A DNA stretch of 25,590 nucleotides from Anaerococcus vaginalis (GTDB taxonomy: Bacteria; Bacillota; Clostridia; Tissierellales; Peptoniphilaceae). The notes beneath the pieces are model-generated. The model saw nothing but the letters and a program-made list of their open reading frames with translations, ran no database searches and was not told where the DNA came from. Positions 20,763 through 25,590 of the stretch are shown here, one piece after another (positions within the stretch are counted from its first letter, which is position 1; each line of letters opens with the position of its first letter). The DNA lies in contig JAGZMY010000017.1 of assembly GCA_018363915.1 (NCBI GenBank), forward strand, positions 1 through 25,590, read 5' to 3'. A program made the translations under genes and the position numbers.

Positions 20763-22484
20763 CTAATAAATAAATTCTTCTGCCATTTTTGTCTTTTCTA
20801 TTAAATTCTTGTAAACTTTTGATTTTTGTAAAAGCTCTTCATGCTTGCCTTGGCTTTCAACTCTTCCGTTTTCAAGAACTACTATCTTGTCTGCATTTTC
20901 TATGGATTTCATTCTGTGTGAAATGATGACAACTGTCTTATCTTTAATTAAATTATTTAAAGACTCTTGAATTTTTTTCTCGTTGTCAACATCAAGGCTT
21001 GCTGCTATCTCATCTAAGATCAATATCGGTGCATCTTTTAAGAAGGCTCTGGCTATTGATAATCTCTGTCTTTCTCCTCCTGATAGCTCAACTCCGTTCT
21101 CACCAATAACTGTATCGAAACCCTTATCCATTTTTTCTATAAAATCTGTGCAGTTTGCAAGTTTTGCTGCTCTTTTAACTTCTTCGTCACTTGCATCTTG
21201 CTTTCCGATTCTAATATTTTCCATGACGCTTTGATTAAAGAGAACTACATCTTGGAAAACTATTGAGACCTTGTCAAAAAGAGATTCTGTTGATATTTCT
21301 TTTATATCTTTGCCATCGATTAAGATTTGTCCCTCGTCATAATCATAAAGTCTTGATATGAGTTTCAAGATAGTTGTTTTACCGCATCCGCTTGCACCTA
21401 CCAAAGCAGTTACCTCTCCCTGCTTAGCTTTAAAGCTTACCCCATTTAAAACTTTTGCGTCTTTATTATAAGCAAATTCAACATCTTTTAGATCAATATC
21501 AAATTTTTTCAAATTATAGTCTTCGCCCTCTTGTAATTCTTGATTTTGAATTTCTTTTAATCTTTCAATCTTTGGTGTTAAATAAAATATCTCCATCATG
21601 CCCTCTTTAGATGCATCTAAAGAGTCTTTTATCTTCATAGCCGCTAGTAAATAGCCTACGAGGTAGAGAGCGCTTATCTCTTTACTAATAATTAGATTTA
21701 CGCCAACAAATATTACGACAGCAAGGGAAATAAAACTAAATATTGAAGATATAGACATAATTAAGATGTTTGTAATTTCTGCTTTTAAGTGCACTTTTTC
21801 ACTTTTATCCATTTTTTCATACAGTTTTTCTTTCATTTCCTCTGATAAGCCGTATGCTTTAATCTCCATTTGCATTTCTATATTTTCTTGGAAGCTTTCT
21901 GAGTTCGCTCTCAAGACGTTATAATATTCTTTCTCTCCCTTAACTGAATGTTTTTTAGACAAGGGGATAAATATAAAACTTAATATAGTTGGAATAATTA
22001 CAGCTAAACCCATCTTGACATTGCTCACTAGCATCATAATGGATATTAGTGGAAAGAAAAGTGCCATGCCCCCCACTTTTGGTATTGAATGGCTCATTGC
22101 ATGTTCTATGCCTTCAATATCAGACATTATTGTTTGCGCTAGGTCTGAAATATCATGTTTAGAAAAGTAAGATAGAGGTAGTTTTGACAAATTCTCCGCT
22201 GTCCTTATTCTTAAATCTGCACTTTCTTGATATGTTGTGCTATATAGTTTATCGTATTCTACAGAAAGCAAAATATACATTGCTATCAAAGTCAAAACTG
22301 AGAATACTATATAAAATACTTTGCTTTTACCCATATTTTCCAAAACTTCCTGAGCAAAAATCATTAGTAATATGGCTGGAAGCATGTTTATACAATAAAC
22401 AAAAAATGAAGCCAGTGTTGCTTTACTTAAATTTCTTGCTCCTTTATCTGTAAGAGCAAATCTTTTTTTATAAAACTCCTTCAT
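20763..22484 (-). CDS. ABC transporter half-unit, YbtQ/IrtB-like
   Basis: 573 residues from the chosen start (MKEFYKKRFALTDKGARNL). It is an exporter-fold protein with six membrane helices (about 1-310) and a C-terminal nucleotide-binding domain: Walker A GASGCGKTT, Q-loop VSIVFQDVVLFNQS, signature LSGGERQR, Walker B ILILDEIAASLD, switch ISHRMKSI. The Walker B is followed by I-A rather than the usual A-T or P-T. The opening FALTDKGA is typical of the siderophore-importing YbtQ/IrtB group, which have exporter architecture but work in import. An upstream ATG at 22508 is open, but GGAGGG six bases before 22484 decides the start. It overlaps its partner by 17 bases, so the pair is a heterodimer. 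Confidence 0.9.
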   Translation of the reverse strand: MKEFYKKRFALTDKGARNLSKATLASFFVYCINMLPAILLMIFAQEVLENMGKSKVFYIVFSVLTLIAMYILLSVEYDKLYSTTYQESADLRIRTAENLSKLPLSYFSKHDISDLAQTIMSDIEGIEHAMSHSIPKVGGMALFFPLISIMMLVSNVKMGLAVIIPTILSFIFIPLSKKHSVKGEKEYYNVLRANSESFQENIEMQMEIKAYGLSEEMKEKLYEKMDKSEKVHLKAEITNILIMSISSIFSFISLAVVIFVGVNLIISKEISALYLVGYLLAAMKIKDSLDASKEGMMEIFYLTPKIERLKEIQNQELQEGEDYNLKKFDIDLKDVEFAYNKDAKVLNGVSFKAKQGEVTALVGASGCGKTTILKLISRLYDYDEGQILIDGKDIKEISTESLFDKVSIVFQDVVLFNQSVMENIRIGKQDASDEEVKRAAKLANCTDFIEKMDKGFDTVIGENGVELSGGERQRLSIARAFLKDAPILILDEIAASLDVDNEKKIQESLNNLIKDKTVVIISHRMKSIENADKIVVLENGRVESQGKHEELLQKSKVYKNLIEKTKMAEEFIY

Positions 22485-24222
22485 TTGAAACCCTCCATTC
22501 ATTCGCACTGTTAAACATCTCTTGCAATCTCTTGTACCTTGTATCTTTTGACATTAATTCTTCGTCAGAACCTCTTTCTATGATTTTCCCCTTATCCATA
22601 ACAAGTATTTCATCAAGGTCTTTAATTGTAGATAGCCTGTGGGCAATCATGATAACTGTTTTATCTTTCATAAGATTTTTGAAAGCTTTTTGAAGTTCAA
22701 ACTCGTTATCTGGGTCAATGGATGCTGATGCCTCGTCCATAATAATAATTTTGGAATCCTTTAAAATTGCTCTGGCAATTGCAATTCTTTGTTTTTCTCC
22801 ACCAGATAAGTAAACTCCTTTTGAACCTATTACAGTATTTTCTCTTTCTGGAAATTTATCTAATATTAGATTACATCCAGCTAATTTTAAAGCTCTCATA
22901 ACATCATCTTTTGTAGCTTCTTTATTTGCTAAAGCAACATTGTCATAAATGCTCTTCTTAAATAATTTTGAGTCTTGAAAAACAAAGGAGATAGCTTTAA
23001 TTAAGGCTTCGTCAGAATATTCACTTATTGGGATACCCCCTATCTTTATGCTTCCTTCATTAACATTGTAAAAACCTGATATAAGTTTTGCTACCGTTGA
23101 TTTACCTGATCCTGATGAACCGACTAGTGCATAGGACTTTCCTTCTTCTAATTTAAAGGATAAATTTTCAATGACAGCCTTATCATTGTAAGCAAAGCTA
23201 ACATTGTCAAATTCTATATTATAGTTTTTAAAATTATTGACATTACCATGCACTAATTTGTCTTTTTGCATATCCTTGTAAAGCGCCTCTAAATTATCTA
23301 CTGCATAATTTCCTTGAGAAATATACATAGCGTACCACATCATTCTCATAAATGAAACAAATAGAACTCCTGATAAAAATAAAATCATTATAAGCTCAAG
23401 TAATATCATCTTGGTGCCGCCTAAACTAGCCATAAAATAAACTATAGGAATGATTAAAATTGCAATTAGTCCAAAAAATAACCATTGATACAAAACATAG
23501 GGCTTTTTACAAGATAGTGAATAATCATAAGCATATTTTGAGTAATCTTTTATCGCCTTGTAAAAACTTTTAAAAGATTCTACATTTGCTCTAAATATTT
23601 TTACCACTTGCATTCCTCTAACGTATTCAACAGTTTCAGCACTTAGTTTAGATAGGGCTTCTTGGTATATCTTCATAAATTTTTGCTCGCCCATCATTGC
23701 CCCTAAAATTAATCCGCCGATTATTGTAAGAGCAAGCAAAGTTATGCCAACTCTTATACTTACTATAAAGCCAAGTGCAAGTACAAGTATAGGTGTAACT
23801 ATTGCCTGAGAACTATCGGGTATCATGTGAGCTACAACCTGATGTGTTTGTGCGGCATTATCATCTATGATCTTTCTTATTTGACCAGATGGATTTAAAT
23901 CAAAGAACCTAAAACTTGCTTTCTCTAAACCATCGATCCCCCTTTTTCTTAAATTTGTTTCAAGCCTAAATCCCAAGATGTGTGAAAACATTCCTGAAAC
24001 AAAATAAAATATCGCTCCACTTGTTAGTGTAATAACAGATTTTAATGCTAAGCTCTCTGCACCTGATAAATTTGAATTAATTATTAACTTATCTAGAAAT
24101 TTGTAGATTAAATAATATCCATATACTGTAAGTGCAGCAGATATAGCAGAAAAAACTATAGCTAAAACCCCAAGATATTTTTTATCTTCCACATAAGCAA
24201 ATAGTTTTTTGTAAATCTTCAT
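22468..24222 (-). CDS. ABC transporter half-unit, YbtP/IrtA-like
   Basis: 584 residues from the chosen start (MKIYKKLFAYVEDKKYLGV). Six membrane helices lie in the first 310 residues. The nucleotide-binding domain has Walker A GSSGSGKST, Q-loop FVFQDSKLFKKS, signature LSGGEKQR, Walker B IIIMDEASASID and switch histidine IAHRLSTI. The GGAG site is two bases from an ATG at 24228 but eight bases from 24222, so the latter is preferred. It is the first gene of a five-gene operon (ABC, ABC, S component, EcfT, EcfA). It is transcribed away from the AraC regulator with a Fur box upstream. Homology to siderophore-uptake half-transporters is inferred from organisation and remembered family features. 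Confidence 0.9.
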   Translation of the reverse strand: MKIYKKLFAYVEDKKYLGVLAIVFSAISAALTVYGYYLIYKFLDKLIINSNLSGAESLALKSVITLTSGAIFYFVSGMFSHILGFRLETNLRKRGIDGLEKASFRFFDLNPSGQIRKIIDDNAAQTHQVVAHMIPDSSQAIVTPILVLALGFIVSIRVGITLLALTIIGGLILGAMMGEQKFMKIYQEALSKLSAETVEYVRGMQVVKIFRANVESFKSFYKAIKDYSKYAYDYSLSCKKPYVLYQWLFFGLIAILIIPIVYFMASLGGTKMILLELIMILFLSGVLFVSFMRMMWYAMYISQGNYAVDNLEALYKDMQKDKLVHGNVNNFKNYNIEFDNVSFAYNDKAVIENLSFKLEEGKSYALVGSSGSGKSTVAKLISGFYNVNEGSIKIGGIPISEYSDEALIKAISFVFQDSKLFKKSIYDNVALANKEATKDDVMRALKLAGCNLILDKFPERENTVIGSKGVYLSGGEKQRIAIARAILKDSKIIIMDEASASIDPDNEFELQKAFKNLMKDKTVIMIAHRLSTIKDLDEILVMDKGKIIERGSDEELMSKDTRYKRLQEMFNSANEWRVSNEGVL

Positions 24223-24272
24223 AATCATATCTCCTTTCTTTGATGTTCCTTTTAGATATAAATTTTCTTAGT

Positions 24273-24287
24273 TGATAATAACTATCA
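24273..24287. promoter_or_regulatory. Fur box in the divergent promoter region
   Basis: TGATAATAACTATCA matches the 7-1-7 Fur consensus TGATAATNATTATCA at every position but one. It lies 51 bases upstream of the first transporter gene's start and abuts the -35 box of the divergent AraC gene. Fur could therefore repress both directions when iron is plentiful. Confidence 0.8.
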
Positions 24288-24316
24288 TTGCTTTTCTATT
24301 ATACATCGGCTATAAT
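24288..24316 (+). promoter_or_regulatory. Promoter of the AraC-type regulator
   Basis: -35 TTGCTT (24288-24293), 17-base spacer, -10 TATAAT (24311-24316), directly next to the Fur box. The leader to the ATG at 24383 is about 60 bases, with AAAAGGGA ten bases before the start. Confidence 0.7.
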
Positions 24317-24382
24317 TAATAATACAATAGTTTTGAATTAATAAAGCTAATTGGAATATTGTCTAAAAGGGATATGTGAATT

Positions 24383-25375
24383 ATGAGTTACTATGATTTT
24401 GTAAAAGATTATATGAAAGTAGATGAATGTAAAAACAATAAAAAGTATTCAAGTGCAGGGCACACTTTTTGTTGGAATAAAAATGATTCAAATTATGCAG
24501 ATGGTCTATATTGGTTTTATGAAGGAGATGGCTTCATTATTGATGTACACGATTTTTATATCAGAGAGGAAGTGATTCAAAATAATACCTATAGTATGGC
24601 AGACTATGTTTCAATTTATTCAAGTTACATTGTCAGTGCAAACGGAGAAAAGTTTAGTCCGTATCAAACTATTACCGCAAACTCTTTATGTACTTTTGAT
24701 TTTGATAATATAAAAGATGACTTTCTATTTTTATTACACGAGAATTCATATTATCTTGCTGTTTCTATAGGCTTTAAAAGAGAACTTTTGGAAAAACACC
24801 TATTATTGATTAACATTAATCCAGAATCTTTTTATTCGACCTTACTTCAAACTAATCAAATTATACTTACAAAGGCCTTAGAAAAAGTGGCAATGGAAAT
24901 ATTAAATTGTAAGATGGACTCTCCTGCCGCTGATTTTTTCTTTAAAGCCAAAGCAAATGAATGGGTGAGTATAGTAATAGATACCTACTTAAATAGAAAA
25001 AAATATAAAATTGAATCTGATGATAATAAAGCACTTGAAGATGTAGTAAGATTCTTGGATGATCATTTCGCTATGAATGTAAATCAAGAAACCCTTGAAA
25101 AAATATCTAAAATGAGCGGAACAAAATTAAAAAATTTGTTCAAAGAAAAATATGGTCAAAGTATTACAGAATACACCCAAAGAAAAAGAATGAATGTAGC
25201 TGAAACTCTTATCTTAAATACCGAACTACCTATAAAGGAAATAGCTGAATCTGTTGGATACACATCCCATAGCAAATTTTCCATTTATTACAAAAGATAT
25301 AAAGGAAAACTTCCTAGTGAAGTCCGTAATTTAGCTTGCAAGGATCACAATTTAAAATGCGATTACTGTGATTAA
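24383..25375 (+). CDS. AraC-family transcriptional regulator of the ABC/ECF uptake operon
   Basis: 330 residues. The N-terminal 200 residues are a sensing domain of mixed strands (GLYWFYEGDGFIIDVHDFYI, HENSYYLAVSIGF). The C-terminal AraC/XylS DNA-binding domain lies at about 220-315, with two helix-turn-helix units: NQETLEKISKMSGTKLKNLF and LPIKEIAESVGYTSHSKFSI, ending YYKRYKGKLPSEVR. A short tail CKDHNLKCDYCD adds three cysteines in the last twelve residues. It is encoded divergently from the transporter operon, as YbtA and similar regulators are from siderophore-uptake genes, so it probably activates that operon when a chelate is present. Ligand and cysteine role are inferred. Confidence 0.92.
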   Translation: MSYYDFVKDYMKVDECKNNKKYSSAGHTFCWNKNDSNYADGLYWFYEGDGFIIDVHDFYIREEVIQNNTYSMADYVSIYSSYIVSANGEKFSPYQTITANSLCTFDFDNIKDDFLFLLHENSYYLAVSIGFKRELLEKHLLLININPESFYSTLLQTNQIILTKALEKVAMEILNCKMDSPAADFFFKAKANEWVSIVIDTYLNRKKYKIESDDNKALEDVVRFLDDHFAMNVNQETLEKISKMSGTKLKNLFKEKYGQSITEYTQRKRMNVAETLILNTELPIKEIAESVGYTSHSKFSIYYKRYKGKLPSEVRNLACKDHNLKCDYCD

Positions 25376-25527
25376 AGTGATTTTTTATTTATACGCCTTA
25401 ATCTTATATGAGTTTATCGATATTTGTATAGGTATGTATAAGTTTGATTGAAAAAATTAACAAAAAAATAAAGGCAGTCCGAAGACTGACTTGAACCCGT
25501 AAACACGGAATAATTTAATAATATTTT
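25376..25527. other. Intergenic tail with a small GC-richer patch
   Basis: AT-rich DNA after the AraC gene. A patch at about 25471-25507 contains the small hairpin CAGTC-CGAA-GACTG followed by TTGAACCCGTAAACACGG. It recalls the 3' part of a tRNA but cannot be folded into one; no full cloverleaf is present. Confidence 0.35.
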
Positions 25528-25568
25528 AAGCGGAATGTAATCTGTACATAACAGGGGACATTCCGTTT
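25528..25568 (+). terminator. Two-level hairpin, possible terminator
   Basis: AAGCGGAATGT (25528-25538) pairs with ACATTCCGTTT (25558-25568) in eleven pairs, one of them G-T. An inner CTGT/ACAG stem is separated by a small internal loop (AAT/GGG). The plus strand continues TTAATTTTGTTTT, a loose T-rich tail. It may end the AraC transcript about 150 bases downstream, or belong to a gene outside the window. Confidence 0.5.
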
Positions 25569-25590
25569 AATTTTGTTTTAATTCTATCCT

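Noticed and set aside
25480..25568. tRNA gene at the right end
   Set aside because: TTGAACCCG resembles a T-arm but acceptor, D and anticodon arms cannot be formed.

Overview
The window comes from a low-GC, Gram-positive anaerobe. The evidence is class III (oxygen-sensitive) ribonucleotide reductase, CtsR-, NrdR- and Fur-type sites, AGGAGG-like ribosome binding sites, and a surface protein built from modules of Finegoldia magna protein L. The best guess is the family Peptoniphilaceae (Finegoldia, Anaerococcus, Peptoniphilus). The genus cannot be fixed from this sequence. Almost all genes lie on the minus strand; only the AraC-type regulator at the right end is on the plus strand.

Left end (1-2260): the gene for a secreted, cell-wall-type protein runs off the left edge. 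It has a helical N-terminal region, one albumin-binding GA module and four immunoglobulin-light-chain-binding (protein L B-type) repeats. Its promoter carries a (TA)11 tract between -35 and -10, a classic layout for phase variation. Next (2389-7093) come a TPM-domain protein, LemA, NrdG and NrdD. NrdD and NrdG are separated by a 645-bp symmetric inverted-repeat element with a G-rich central hairpin, and nrdD has a promoter overlapped by candidate NrdR boxes. Then (7339-10953) a two-gene chaperone operon, a DnaJ-type co-chaperone followed by ClpB, sits behind a near-consensus CtsR operator.

Middle (11047-16702): an accessory region. It holds a short chimeric ORF (PD-(D/E)XK-like nuclease fragment joined to a sorting-signal-like tail), a DUF2185 protein, a conserved hypothetical protein, a lipoprotein and a small membrane protein. 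These are followed by an MFS exporter with its ArsR-type regulator and another membrane protein. From 16703 to 18110 the DNA is decaying: a frameshifted GNAT acetyltransferase, membrane-protein remnants and two notable inverted repeats.

Right end (18121-25375): a coherent uptake locus. Two YbtP/YbtQ-like ABC exporter-fold half-transporters, an MptD/Trep_Strep-type S component, EcfT and a double-domain ECF ATPase are tightly packed, mostly with overlapping ends, and diverge from an AraC regulator. A nearly perfect Fur box lies in the divergent promoter region, so iron or siderophore import is the best-supported role. No rRNA, tRNA, CRISPR array or intact insertion sequence was recognised.
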